Below are positions 7,330 to 16,263 of a DNA stretch of 64,000 nucleotides, piece after piece. The stretch spans positions 124,001 through 188,000 of the forward strand of contig NZ_FWWT01000005.1 in the NCBI RefSeq assembly GCF_900176035.1, written 5' to 3'. A model generated the notes under the pieces. The model did not search any database and was not told the origin of the DNA. It saw nothing but the letters and a program-made list of their open reading frames with translations. The stretch's first letter is position 1, and every line of letters begins with the position of its first letter. The position numbers were made by a program, and so were the translations under genes. This DNA comes from Desulfonispora thiosulfatigenes DSM 11270 (GTDB lineage Bacteria > Bacillota > Peptococcia > Peptococcales > Desulfonisporaceae).

Positions 7330-9855
7330 TTATTTTTTTATATATTTCACAACCTTTATTAATTCATACCAAATAACCGAAGCTATTGCTATCACAACAG
7401 CTATAATTAATTGATTTAAAGATAAAGGTGCAAGCTTCAAAGAACCACTTAGAGGTGTATATAACATTACTATTAATCCAATAATTGTTCCTAAATTAAC
7501 TGCCAACATTACCTTATCCTTTATAAGTCTCATAAAAGATTTAATTGCAAATTCTGAATTAGAACTATTAACTTGAACTAATAATACATTAGCTAACAAT
7601 ATAATAGTGAGTCCCATTGCCCTTGCAATAGGCGCATTGTCTGGAAACTGCTTTAAAAATGCAAAATAGGTTCCAAAGGATGCTCCAAATATCACAAAGC
7701 CTTGCATCAAACTTTTGAAAAGTATTTTTGCTGTTAGCAGTTTTTCATTTGGATCACGTGGTGGTCGTTCCATAATATCCTGTTCAGCTGGCTGCCTTTC
7801 TAATACAATGGAACAAGTAGGGTCAATTACCAGTTCAAGTAAAACAACATGCAATGGAAGTAATAGAAGACTTGCAGGACTTATCCCCAATAAAGGAGCA
7901 AATAGTGAAGAAAGTGCAATAGGAATATGAATAGTGAATACATATCCAACTGCTTTTCTGATGTTATCATAAATTCTTCTACCATCCTTTATTGTATCAA
8001 CAATAGTAGAGAAATTGTCATCAAGCAAAATTAAATCCGCTGCTTCTCTTGAAACTTCTGAACCACGTTTCCCCATAGCAATACCTATGTCTGCATATTT
8101 AAGAGCAGGAGCATCATTAACACCATCACCGGTCATTGCAACTATTTCTCCATTTTCCTTAAAGGCTTTAACTATCCTCATTTTATGCTCAGGTACAACT
8201 CTAGAAAAGACGCTTACATCTTTAACTCTTTCACGAAGTTGTTCGTCACTCATTTTATTAAGATCATCACCAGTAATAATTTTATCACTGTTTGGCATAT
8301 TAATTTGCTTTGCAATAGAGCTAGCAGTGATTCCGTTATCTCCTGTTATCATAACTACACGAACCCCAGCTTTGGTACAAGTTTTAATATCTTCTTTTAC
8401 TGATTCTCTTGGAGGATCTGCAAGACCAACCATTCCACAAAGCTGTAGACTACATTCCATAAGTGTATCAGGTATATCATTTTTGCTATTTAACAGCATT
8501 TGTCCTACTGCAATAACACGAAGACCTTGAATAGACATTTCTATTATTTTGTTTTCTGCTATTTTTCTATCCTCAGCCGTTAATTTACATATTGTTAAAA
8601 TATGCTCAGGTGAACCTTTTGCTACAACTACAATATTATCTCCATTTTTCCAAACGTGACCCATCATTTTCAATTCATCAGTAAAAGCATATTCTTTTAT
8701 AAGCTCTCCGCCAAAAAGAGTATCTCTTGTAATTCCTTGTTTTTCACAATAGGATATCATAGCCTTTTCCATTGGGTCATAGGCATCCGGTTTACAACCC
8801 ATCCCCATTACCTGAGTCAATTTTTTTGAATCACTTATTAAACTCCAAGTATCTGTAACTGTCATTTGATTCATTGTTATTGTACCTGTTTTATCAACGC
8901 AAAGAACAGAAACAGCACCTAGAGTTTCTACTGATGGTAATTTTCTAACAAGGGAATTTTTCTTAGCAAGTCTCCAAGCTCCCATTGATAGAAATATTGT
9001 TAGAATAACTGGAAACTCTTCTGGTATCATTGCCATAGCAAGAGTTACTCCTGATAAAACACTTTCTATAATCCTATCAATAAGGCTGTGATCTGGTATA
9101 TTAAAATACGTAACAACTCCAACAAAAACAAATAAAACTGCTGCCATTCCTGCACATAGTTTTACTATTTTCCCTATTTGTTTTTGAAGTGGTGTTGGGC
9201 TATCTGGAGCCGACATAACATTCTGTCCTATTTTCCCATATTCAGTTTCTGAGCCTATTTTATCTACTAATACAACTCCAGTACCTTGTGTAACAAGAGT
9301 TCCTGCGTAGCAATAGTCAGTACGCCAATAATCAGTGCTATTTTTATCTTTATTCTCTGTAGTAACTTTCCAAACTCCTTCTGCCTCTCCAGTGAGGGAT
9401 GACTCATCAACACAAAGAGTACTTGCCCTTAAAACCACACCATCAGCAGGCACTTTAACACCTTCAGCGATATACATTATGTCACTAGGTACTAAGTCTG
9501 CACTATTAATTGTTTTTTCTATTCCGTCTCGAAGTACTTTGATATGCGGAGCTGATAAATCTTTTAATGCCTTTAATGTTTTATCAGTTTTCCATTCTTG
9601 AATTACCTCAATGCTAATAATTCCAACCACGAAAACAAGCATGATAGCACCATCTTTAGGTTCTCCTAGAATAAAATAGATTCCAGCTGCAATAATTAAC
9701 AATAAAAACATTGGCTCGGTAATAACGTGAAAAATCTTATGCACAAAGCTTTCCTTTTTTTCAGCCACAAGTTCATTCTTGCCAAATTCTTCTTGAAGCT
9801 TTTTTGCTTCTTGAGAAGTAAGTCCTTGAAGTTCTTTGATTTCTTGTTCTGTCAT
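7330..9855 (-). CDS. Cation-translocating P-type ATPase, probable Co2+/Ni2+ exporter by its riboswitch
   Basis: This is an 841-residue P-type ATPase of the PacL/PMA-like type. It has an N-terminal cation ATPase segment, an actuator domain with the DESSLTGEAEGVWK loop, the membrane motif MIPEEFPVIL, the phosphorylation site DKTGTITMNQ at about residue 320, the hinge MTGDGVNDAPALKYADIG, and six C-terminal hydrophobic helices. The start is the ATG at 9855, with GGAGGT seven bases ahead; the ATG at 9870 overlaps that site. Sequence alone would suggest Ca2+ or a general cation. The NiCo riboswitch in its leader argues that it removes excess cobalt or nickel. No heavy-metal-binding CXXC domain or CPX motif is present, so it is not a P1B ATPase. 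Confidence 0.88.
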   Translation of the reverse strand: MTEQEIKELQGLTSQEAKKLQEEFGKNELVAEKKESFVHKIFHVITEPMFLLLIIAAGIYFILGEPKDGAIMLVFVVGIISIEVIQEWKTDKTLKALKDLSAPHIKVLRDGIEKTINSADLVPSDIMYIAEGVKVPADGVVLRASTLCVDESSLTGEAEGVWKVTTENKDKNSTDYWRTDYCYAGTLVTQGTGVVLVDKIGSETEYGKIGQNVMSAPDSPTPLQKQIGKIVKLCAGMAAVLFVFVGVVTYFNIPDHSLIDRIIESVLSGVTLAMAMIPEEFPVILTIFLSMGAWRLAKKNSLVRKLPSVETLGAVSVLCVDKTGTITMNQMTVTDTWSLISDSKKLTQVMGMGCKPDAYDPMEKAMISYCEKQGITRDTLFGGELIKEYAFTDELKMMGHVWKNGDNIVVVAKGSPEHILTICKLTAEDRKIAENKIIEMSIQGLRVIAVGQMLLNSKNDIPDTLMECSLQLCGMVGLADPPRESVKEDIKTCTKAGVRVVMITGDNGITASSIAKQINMPNSDKIITGDDLNKMSDEQLRERVKDVSVFSRVVPEHKMRIVKAFKENGEIVAMTGDGVNDAPALKYADIGIAMGKRGSEVSREAADLILLDDNFSTIVDTIKDGRRIYDNIRKAVGYVFTIHIPIALSSLFAPLLGISPASLLLLPLHVVLLELVIDPTCSIVLERQPAEQDIMERPPRDPNEKLLTAKILFKSLMQGFVIFGASFGTYFAFLKQFPDNAPIARAMGLTIILLANVLLVQVNSSNSEFAIKSFMRLIKDKVMLAVNLGTIIGLIVMLYTPLSGSLKLAPLSLNQLIIAVVIAIASVIWYELIKVVKYIKK

Positions 9856-9944
9856 AATAGTTACCTCCATTTTTTCTTATTATAAGAATATTTTAAGATA
9901 GCTCTATGGCATTGCAATTCACAGAATTGTTCTATAAATGGGTA

Positions 9945-10070
9945 TAAAAAAACCTGTAGAACATTTCACTGTCCCACAGGTGTATAATCATCCTGCTGCC
10001 AATTAAGGCCCGGCCCCACGAACTTATAAATAAGTTCATCGCCTGCTCAGTTTGTACTGTAGATTTATAT
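9945..10070 (-). promoter_or_regulatory. NiCo (czcD-type) cobalt/nickel riboswitch with terminator
   Basis: Read on the minus strand, the segment has the hallmark order of this riboswitch class. ACTGAGCAGGCGATGA is followed by a short hairpin (GAACTTATTTATAAGTTC), then the GGGGCCGGGCC junction, GGCAGCAGGATG, and finally CCTGTGGGACAGTG. The last stem is ACCTGT/ACAGGT followed by seven T. Binding of Co2+ or Ni2+ is known in this class to favour the antiterminated form. It lies about 90 bases upstream of the P-type ATPase gene. Confidence 0.9.
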
Positions 10071-10192
10071 GCAGCGCAAAGAGATAATTTAATTCTAACA
10101 AGTAATTATTCCTTTGTCAATATTTATTTTTGTCAAGTTCATAGAGTCTATTGGTAAAGTATTGATTATATTTTGTTCGTTATACCATAATC

Positions 10193-10330
10193 TCATTTTT
10201 TTATTTCTTTAATAACATCATCTTTATTAAAGTGAGCAAGTGATCCTTTGAAACTAATGCCTAATTCTGATTTATACGATAAAGCTTCAAGAATTTTTAC
10301 TTCTAACCCCAGTTTATATAGTATATACAT
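10193..10330 (-). CDS. Small 45-residue protein, unknown
   Basis: The frame runs from an ATG at 10330, with TTAGGAGAATAAT ahead of it, to a TGA at 10193-10195. The product is basic and probably soluble ([20 protein letters not shown] at the start, then a [10 protein letters not shown] end). I do not recognise a family. It could be the 3' end of a truncated gene that happens to retain a start, or a small conserved protein. The stretch from here to the recombinase gene holds one terminator and nothing else that I can support. Confidence 0.35.
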   Translation of the reverse strand: MYILYKLGLEVKILEALSYKSELGISFKGSLAHFNKDDVIKEIKK

Positions 10331-10464
10331 ATTATTCTCCTAAAGTAATTTATTATCCTTAGTCCATTGTTGTTATTATTATTTTATAATATACCTAAAT
10401 ATTTATTCTGTATTATTCGCCAAATATTCCGTTTACTTATACCCAGTAAATACACCAACATTAA

Positions 10465-10488
10465 AACCCTCAGCACCCTCTGAGGATT
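10465..10488 (-). terminator. Terminator downstream of the truncated serine recombinase
   Basis: In the minus direction CCTCAG AGGGTG CTGAGG is followed by GTTTTAA. The stem is short but GC-rich. It lies about 85 bases past the recombinase stop codon. Confidence 0.5.
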
Positions 10489-10572
10489 TTAGTCTTAGAA
10501 TATTCAATTACTCCAGGAGCAGTAATCTATATTCCATCTTCCTTGTTACCGCCCCCGCCATTCTCATTTCCC

Positions 10573-11241
10573 TTAATCATAGTAATCCACAATCTGTTCC
10601 ATAACAATTCCTGATTCAAACTGTATCCTCAACCTTTCGCCTTTGTTTACTTTTATGCTCTTAATTAACCTTCTTACCAACTCCTCATCAAATTCTTTTA
10701 CCTGTGGTCTCACAGTCTTTAAAGTGCTGTCCATCTCCATTAGCCGTTGTTCATATCTATCTGCTTGCTTTTTCTCCTGTACGAGCCTTAATTTTGCCTT
10801 TTTCAGCTCATTTATCTCTTCTGATATCCTTTTGTATTCGTCATCAAAATCTTCTGCTACAGCTCCTTGTTTTGCGTTTTCTTCGATTAAAAATAGCATT
10901 TCTTTTTGTAAGGATTCTATTTGATCATCATATTCTGTTGGGATATCTTTGGTGGAGTATCCACCCATTACTCTTATGACATTTTCTCTGAATGCTCCTA
11001 TAAAATCTCCATTGTTTTCTACTACATTATTAATAGCTGTCATTATAGCATTATGTAGTGGTTCTTCCTTTAGAGTAGGTGAATTCTTACAGCTTGCTTT
11101 TGTTCCATTTTTTAGTCTGTTTTCACATCGCCATACTGCAGATTTTTGTCCATATTTGGACCATACCTGTCGTCTGTAGGGATGTCCACATTCACTACAG
11201 ACTAGAATCTCTGTTAAGGCATATTTAGAGATATGTGACAT
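10573..11241 (-). CDS. C-terminal part of a large serine recombinase, 5'-truncated
   Basis: This frame of 222 residues covers only the C-terminal half of a TnpX/CcrA-type large serine recombinase. It has the recombinase zinc ribbon (CSECGHPYRRQ, then CENRL and a later cysteine), followed by a long coiled-coil region of E/K-rich helices and a C-terminal segment near KSIKVNKGERLRIQFESG. The N-terminal resolvase catalytic domain with its serine is absent. The gene is cut at about 11254 by the end of the RIT element, and the frame meets a stop inside that element. The missing half is not found on the other side of the element. It should be inactive as a recombinase. Confidence 0.85.
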   Translation of the reverse strand: MSHISKYALTEILVCSECGHPYRRQVWSKYGQKSAVWRCENRLKNGTKASCKNSPTLKEEPLHNAIMTAINNVVENNGDFIGAFRENVIRVMGGYSTKDIPTEYDDQIESLQKEMLFLIEENAKQGAVAEDFDDEYKRISEEINELKKAKLRLVQEKKQADRYEQRLMEMDSTLKTVRPQVKEFDEELVRRLIKSIKVNKGERLRIQFESGIVMEQIVDYYD

Positions 11242-11254
11242 GTCACATATTGAT

Positions 11255-11341
11255 GGCTATGTGCCTAAAAATAATATGGGACTAAGTGGTATGGGAATGG
11301 TGTAAATACAGATGTTTATTATAAATTTCGTCCCATATTAT
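11255..11341 (+). repeat. Left inverted end of the RIT element
   Basis: The arm begins GGCTATGTGCC and contains its own inner dyad: TAATATGGGAC at 11272-11282 and GTCCCATATTA at 11330-11340. The end could therefore fold back on itself or hold paired recombinase sites. It precedes the first recombinase gene by about 70 bp. Confidence 0.8.
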
Positions 11342-11414
11342 TTTAATAAATATAAATGTCCTTTAAAATATAATTAGGGCTTTTTAAAGCTACTAAATAC
11401 TTTGGAGGTTTTTT

Positions 11415-12647
11415 ATGAAAAAGAAATTAGATGAACTAACTAGTGAAGTTTTAAATGAACTTGAGGCTTCAGGTTACAGTAAATTAACAAGGGACAATTT
11501 TAGATATTTCTGGAATGGTATGGTTCGATATTTTGAGAGTAAAAACATTTATGAATTTAACTCTGAAATTGCAATGGAATATTTTGAAATTAGATGTAGC
11601 AACACAGATTTAAAAAAACGCAGTGAAAATTTTATTAAAAGAGCTATTTTAATTTTAGACCATTACAATAATTATGGCGAAATTCCCCTAAGATGCTACA
11701 CTCCTATAACCAAACTGAACAATCCCAAATATATTGAAATCTTAAATAATTATGGGAAATACCTGGCAGAAGGAGAATATTCTTCCCGTACCGTTGAAGG
11801 ATATCTAAGAAATGTTGTAGGGTTTATACAATTTTTAGAGGGAAATGAATATTTGTGCATAGATAAGTGGTCTGCAGAAATTATGTTTAAATATATTGAA
11901 ACACTTTCAGAATTTAAAAAAGCCACTATTAAACACAAGACAGGTTCTGTAAGATTGTTTTTACGTTACTTGTATCTAGAAAATATTACAAAGGTGGATT
12001 TGTCACAATATATTGGTACCATAAGAGGAACTTATCATCAAAAAATACCATCTTTTTGGACAAAAAATGAAGTGAATCAATTACTAGCTGCGATAGACCA
12101 AAACAATCCAAACGAAAAAAGGGACTATGCTATGATTTTACTTGTAGCTAGACTGGGACTTAGAAGCAGTGATGTAAAGAAACTAAAATTTGAGAATTTA
12201 CACTGGAAAGAAAATCAAATAGTTATTATACAATCAAAAACTGGTGAGCCCCTTACACTACCTCTTTTAAGAGATGTGGGCTGGGCAATTATTGATTATG
12301 TTCAAAATGCCAGACCAAAGGTAGATAATCAACATATATTTTTAAGGCATTTACCACCCTATACTGAACTTTCCGAAAGAAATCATCTTTACAAAACAAT
12401 AGAAAAGTATATGATGAGAGCAAAACTTCCCATAAGTGCTAAAAAAAGAAACGGTATGCATTCTCTGAGACATTCCCTGGCAACTACCCTTATGGAGGAA
12501 AATGTACCCTTAAGCGATATATCTGGTATATTAGGGCATACTTCAGTGGATTCTACATCAATATATCTAAATGTTGATATTAATAGACTCAGAGATTGTG
12601 CTCTTGAAGTTAATAACTTGGGGGTAGACCAAGATGGCAAATTTTAA
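11415..12647 (+). CDS. RIT element tyrosine recombinase 1
   Basis: This is a 410-residue integrase of the tyrosine recombinase/XerD-like family. A SAM-like N-terminal core-binding domain spans about residues 100-205. The catalytic domain follows with the first arginine in ARLGLRSSDV, the HXXR box in MHSLRHSLATTL, the LGHTS histidine segment and the nucleophile tyrosine in STSIYLNVD. All expected catalytic residues are visible. GGAGG is six bases before the ATG. The end overlaps the next gene by 14 bases, which indicates translational coupling. By family it cuts and rejoins DNA at the element ends together with its two partners. Confidence 0.9.
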   Translation: MKKKLDELTSEVLNELEASGYSKLTRDNFRYFWNGMVRYFESKNIYEFNSEIAMEYFEIRCSNTDLKKRSENFIKRAILILDHYNNYGEIPLRCYTPITKLNNPKYIEILNNYGKYLAEGEYSSRTVEGYLRNVVGFIQFLEGNEYLCIDKWSAEIMFKYIETLSEFKKATIKHKTGSVRLFLRYLYLENITKVDLSQYIGTIRGTYHQKIPSFWTKNEVNQLLAAIDQNNPNEKRDYAMILLVARLGLRSSDVKKLKFENLHWKENQIVIIQSKTGEPLTLPLLRDVGWAIIDYVQNARPKVDNQHIFLRHLPPYTELSERNHLYKTIEKYMMRAKLPISAKKRNGMHSLRHSLATTLMEENVPLSDISGILGHTSVDSTSIYLNVDINRLRDCALEVNNLGVDQDGKF

Positions 12648-13632
12648 TGACTTTACATTTAATAGTGGATTTGCAAGTGATATTGGAGCTTTTATTAAAC
12701 TAAAACATGGATTAGGAAATATATACTATAGCCCTTCCATAGTTTTAAAATCCTTTGATAAGTTTTGTTATGAAAATTTTAAGTATGAAAATATCCTATC
12801 TAAGAATATAGTAATGGCGTGGTATCAGTTGGGAGTTGATAAATATCTAACTCCCAAAACTTTACGGTTAAATATGACTCCCATAAGCCATCTAGCAAAA
12901 TATCAATGTGATAAGGGTATTCCAGCATATATCTTCCCAACTAAAAGCTTACCTCCAGAAAAAAGATATACCCCTCACATATACAGCACAGAGGAGCTTA
13001 CTAGGTTTTTCAATGCGACAGATAGATGTAATATTACTCATCAAAATCCAAATAGACATTTAATAATGCCTGTGTTTTTTAGATTATTGTATTCTTGCGG
13101 TCTTCGAGTTTCAGAAGCAACTAATTTATTAACTGATAATGTTGATTTAGAAAATGGCATACTAAAGATTATGGAATCAAAAAATGATGGTGAAAGACTT
13201 GTTCCATTATCAGAAGATATGCATGAAAGATGCAAAAATTATTATCAATCGGTTCATTTCAGTAATCCACACAAATACTTTTTTCCTTCAAAAACGGATG
13301 ATCCCATTAAATATATGAATATTTATGGTAATTTTCGTAGATTTTTAAGAAATGCAGAAATTTCTCATGGTGGAAGGAATAATCAAATACGAATGCATGA
13401 TTTTAGGCATACTTTTGCTGTTCATTGCCTTAGAAATTGGGTACTAGAAGGCAAAGATTTAAATACTTGTTATCCTTATTTAAAAGCATATATGGGACAT
13501 ACATTATTTAGATATACAGCCTATTATCTGAGAATCACGGCTGAAATATATCCAATGATAGAAGAAACCTTAGAGAAACATTACCCAGATATTATTCCGT
13601 TTTCCGGAGGTGAAGAATATGAAGGTTTCTGA
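12634..13632 (+). CDS. RIT element tyrosine recombinase 2
   Basis: This is a 332-residue tyrosine recombinase. The catalytic domain shows the first arginine in YSCGLRVSEATNLL, HDFRHTFAVHCL as the HXXR box, and YMGHTLFRYTAYYLRIT, which contains the histidine and candidate nucleophile tyrosines. The insert between the HXXR box and the MGHT segment is longer than in XerD. The gene overlaps both its upstream neighbour (14 bases) and the third recombinase (14 bases from that gene's likely ATG), so the three proteins are made as a unit. The division of labour between the three is not evident from sequence. Confidence 0.9.
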   Translation: MANFNDFTFNSGFASDIGAFIKLKHGLGNIYYSPSIVLKSFDKFCYENFKYENILSKNIVMAWYQLGVDKYLTPKTLRLNMTPISHLAKYQCDKGIPAYIFPTKSLPPEKRYTPHIYSTEELTRFFNATDRCNITHQNPNRHLIMPVFFRLLYSCGLRVSEATNLLTDNVDLENGILKIMESKNDGERLVPLSEDMHERCKNYYQSVHFSNPHKYFFPSKTDDPIKYMNIYGNFRRFLRNAEISHGGRNNQIRMHDFRHTFAVHCLRNWVLEGKDLNTCYPYLKAYMGHTLFRYTAYYLRITAEIYPMIEETLEKHYPDIIPFSGGEEYEGF

Positions 13633-14635
13633 TTTTTCTTATCACCTAACAAACTTTCTAACAACATATATGTCTGGTCAAAGAAATGCAAGTATCAATT
13701 CAATCAAAAGTTATCGGGATGCATTTAAATTGTTTTTAACATTTTGTAAAGAAGAAAAAGATATTGTACCTGAGAGATTAACCCTTTCAAAAATCTCACC
13801 ACAGATTATAAAGGAATACTATGATTGGCTTGAAAAATCTCGAGGCTGCAGCATAACTTCAAGGAATCATAGAAGAACAGCAGTAAATTCATTTTTTAGA
13901 TATTTACAAATTGAAGCACCTGAGCATTTATTCTTGTGCCAGAAAATACTTGCTATTCCCCAAAAAAGAACCCCTAAAACAGTGGTTGGATATTTGACAC
14001 CAGAAGAAATGAAATCCTTATTAGCTCTTCCAAGTCGCTCAATTTCATCTGAAAGAAAAGAGCTTGTAATATTAACTGTACTATATGATACAGGAGCAAG
14101 GGTTAGTGAGCTATGTGACCTTAAAGTTAGGGATATTCGCCTTGAACCACCTTCAATTATCACATTGATTGGGAAAGGAGAAAAAACAAGACATGTTCCA
14201 ATAATGAAAAATACTGTTTTACTATTAAAACAATATCTATCAGATTTAGGATATTCAGATACGAAAAATGTAAATATTCCCTTATTCATAAATTGCCACC
14301 ATGCTCCATACACAAGAAAAGGAATTTCATATATTATTAAAAAATATGAGAATCGTGCTATTGAATCCTCAATACATCTTTCTGACTTCAAAATTACTCC
14401 GCATATTTTCAGGCATTCAAAGGCGATGCATTTATATCAGGCAGGGATTGACTTGATTTATATTAGAGATATATTAGGGCATGTTGATATTTCTACAACA
14501 GAGATCTATGCAAAAATTGATACGGAACGAAAAAGAGATGCCCTAGAAAAAGCATATCCTGAAATTACTGCATCCACACTTTCAGATTGGAATGACGATA
14601 ATGATTTGATTGAAAAGTTGTCTAAATTAGTTTAA
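13619..14635 (+). CDS. RIT element tyrosine recombinase 3
   Basis: This 338-residue tyrosine recombinase is closest to XerC/XerD in layout. It has an N-terminal core-binding domain to about residue 105, then the catalytic domain with YDTGARVSELCDL, HIFRHSKAMHLYQAG and ILGHVDISTTEIYAKID, giving R, HXXR, H and Y. I choose the ATG at 13619, with GGAGG eight bases upstream; a GTG at 13610 overlaps that site. The stop is about 10 bp from the right inverted end of the element. Confidence 0.9.
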   Translation: MKVSDFSYHLTNFLTTYMSGQRNASINSIKSYRDAFKLFLTFCKEEKDIVPERLTLSKISPQIIKEYYDWLEKSRGCSITSRNHRRTAVNSFFRYLQIEAPEHLFLCQKILAIPQKRTPKTVVGYLTPEEMKSLLALPSRSISSERKELVILTVLYDTGARVSELCDLKVRDIRLEPPSIITLIGKGEKTRHVPIMKNTVLLLKQYLSDLGYSDTKNVNIPLFINCHHAPYTRKGISYIIKKYENRAIESSIHLSDFKITPHIFRHSKAMHLYQAGIDLIYIRDILGHVDISTTEIYAKIDTERKRDALEKAYPEITASTLSDWNDDNDLIEKLSKLV

Positions 14636-14644
14636 TTCTATTTT

Positions 14645-14732
14645 AAAATATGGGACGAAGTTTTATGGAAGATGTGTGTATTTACAACATTTCGATACCA
14701 CTTGGTCCCATATTATTTTTGAGCACATAGCC
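14645..14732 (-). repeat. Right inverted end of the RIT element
   Basis: This is the inverted copy of 11255-11341. It ends GCACATAGCC at 14723-14732 and carries the inner dyad AATATGGGAC (14647-14656) / GTCCCATATT (14705-14714). Its outer 50 bases are now read as the last codons of the neighbouring minus-strand gene. Confidence 0.8.
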
Positions 14733-16247
14733 GTCTGAAGCTTGACCAGTTATGTCATCCTTGATTTTTTCAAGTTCTTGCGGTGTTAAGTTATCATTTA
14801 ATGTAAGGACTGCCACACCCAGTAGTTCCCCATCAATCATTTCTACAAAGAATACATATTTTGAAACCTTTGCATTGACACTATCATGGTCATCATAATA
14901 TCTCATGAGACCTCTTTGATTTTCTTCTGGCAGATTATCTTTTTCAATCGCCTCCATTATTTCATCAATATAATTAGTTACTTCATAATTTGACAGTTCC
15001 AGTGGTTCATCAACAGTTTCATGATAACCATATTCATTTTCTACATCGTAGGTAGTTATCTTAAGTGGCATATACAATTTCAATACTTGTTGCTCTTTTT
15101 GTTTAGGGATCACCATACCAAGGTTTTTAGATAATAGATTAGAGAGTTCTTGATTGTGCCCATGATAAACAAGGTAGCCATTCGTTGAAAATGCACCAAC
15201 TTCATTTGCTATTTTCTCCCCACCATATCTTTTGAAATCTATATATTCCTCAAGATTATCATCATATTCAAAATGACCTGACTCACAAATAATATATCTG
15301 CCGTAGCTCTCAGCATCTTTAATGCCATCATAGATTTCAAATTCGTACATCGATTCTGTAAGGGCTAATATTTCATCAATTGTTTGAGGGTTTACATAGC
15401 CCATAAGTTTTTCAAAATACTTTATATCTTTATTTCCCATTTGTTCAAAGTGGTTTGCTAAATTATTTAAGGCATATATTTTAATCAATGGTGTTACATC
15501 ATCAGAAATAATATTTAATATTCTCTCGGGAAAGTTATGGCTATCTACTGCAACTTCACAATCATATAAAGAAGCAGTTTCTAATCTCATCAGTGCCTTA
15601 TTAATTTCAATATCAGAACAGGGAAGATATATAAATTCATTCTCGCCTTTGGCTGTTATTTGAACTGTTGCTATTTTTTCTTGCCATTGGTACGGGGGAA
15701 AGTGTCTTCCATCATATACTTGATATGGCTCATTATTATTTTTATATAAGACACCATAAGGAGTAATTGTAGAATTGGGATTATTCTTTATAACCTCCAT
15801 AGCAAAGGATTCACCATCAAGTTCATCTAATTCTCTAGTTGCTACTGCTTGCTTCTCACTTAGGTATAAATCTTTACCTACTCTATTGAGATTACTAAAA
15901 TCGCTGACAAGACTGTAGCAATGAGTATTAAAACTTAGATTTATTAACTCTGCCATCGTTTTAGACTTTTCAGCAAGGGCGGATGCATAAAATTGTTTTC
16001 TTTCTCTTTCAACAAATCCATCTATCCTTTTCATTAAATAGTTTAGTTCATCAATGTTACAAGTATTATCTTGAAGTATCCCTAAAAAATCTTTATTATC
16101 TGTATCTACAATATAGCAATTGGTTCCTGTAGTCATTTTTATTCCAAGTTCATTGCAGATTCCATACAGTCTTTCTTCGTCACTTGGAAACCTTACAATT
16201 TTCATCTTTTCATTAATGCTACTGGGACTTTTTATTGTAATGTCCAT
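14682..16247 (-). CDS. Conjugative-element accessory protein (ArdA-neighbourhood type), 3'-truncated by the RIT element
   Basis: This frame has 521 residues. The first 500 or so are element-type sequence. The end around LTPQELEKIKDDITGQASDG matches a conserved motif of large YodL/LPD-type proteins carried by clostridial conjugative elements, where the protein normally continues. Here the codons after GQASDG come from the RIT inverted end (YVLKNNMGP), so the natural C-terminus is lost. The ATG at 16247 has GGGGG seven bases upstream. Its function is not established; proteins of this kind occur beside antirestriction genes. The gene starts shortly after the upstream gene ends, so they formed one operon. 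Confidence 0.65.
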   Translation of the reverse strand: MDITIKSPSSINEKMKIVRFPSDEERLYGICNELGIKMTTGTNCYIVDTDNKDFLGILQDNTCNIDELNYLMKRIDGFVERERKQFYASALAEKSKTMAELINLSFNTHCYSLVSDFSNLNRVGKDLYLSEKQAVATRELDELDGESFAMEVIKNNPNSTITPYGVLYKNNNEPYQVYDGRHFPPYQWQEKIATVQITAKGENEFIYLPCSDIEINKALMRLETASLYDCEVAVDSHNFPERILNIISDDVTPLIKIYALNNLANHFEQMGNKDIKYFEKLMGYVNPQTIDEILALTESMYEFEIYDGIKDAESYGRYIICESGHFEYDDNLEEYIDFKRYGGEKIANEVGAFSTNGYLVYHGHNQELSNLLSKNLGMVIPKQKEQQVLKLYMPLKITTYDVENEYGYHETVDEPLELSNYEVTNYIDEIMEAIEKDNLPEENQRGLMRYYDDHDSVNAKVSKYVFFVEMIDGELLGVAVLTLNDNLTPQELEKIKDDITGQASDGYVLKNNMGPSGIEML

Positions 16248-16263
16248 ATCTAATACCCCCATT

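Larger units (their letters stand above)
11255..14732 (+). mobile_element. RIT-type element: three tyrosine recombinases between long inverted ends
   Basis: Three overlapping tyrosine recombinase genes on the plus strand lie between two terminal inverted repeats. The outer ends both begin GGCTATGTGC when read inward, and the match continues for about 55 bp with high identity (AAAAATAATATGGGAC, then AAGTGGTAT and GTAAATACA), with further similarity to about 88 bp. The three-gene arrangement with inverted ends is that of RIT (recombinase in trio) elements. No cargo gene is present. Both flanks are truncated genes, so the element sits at a rearranged junction. Confidence 0.85.

Noticed and set aside
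8015-8530. Plus-strand open frame of 171 codons inside the second P-type ATPase
   Set aside because: Antisense shadow of a well supported gene, with low-complexity serine-rich product.
13867-14391. Minus-strand open frame of 174 codons inside the third RIT recombinase
   Set aside because: Opposite an intact recombinase with all catalytic residues; no site before the start and no protein-like character.
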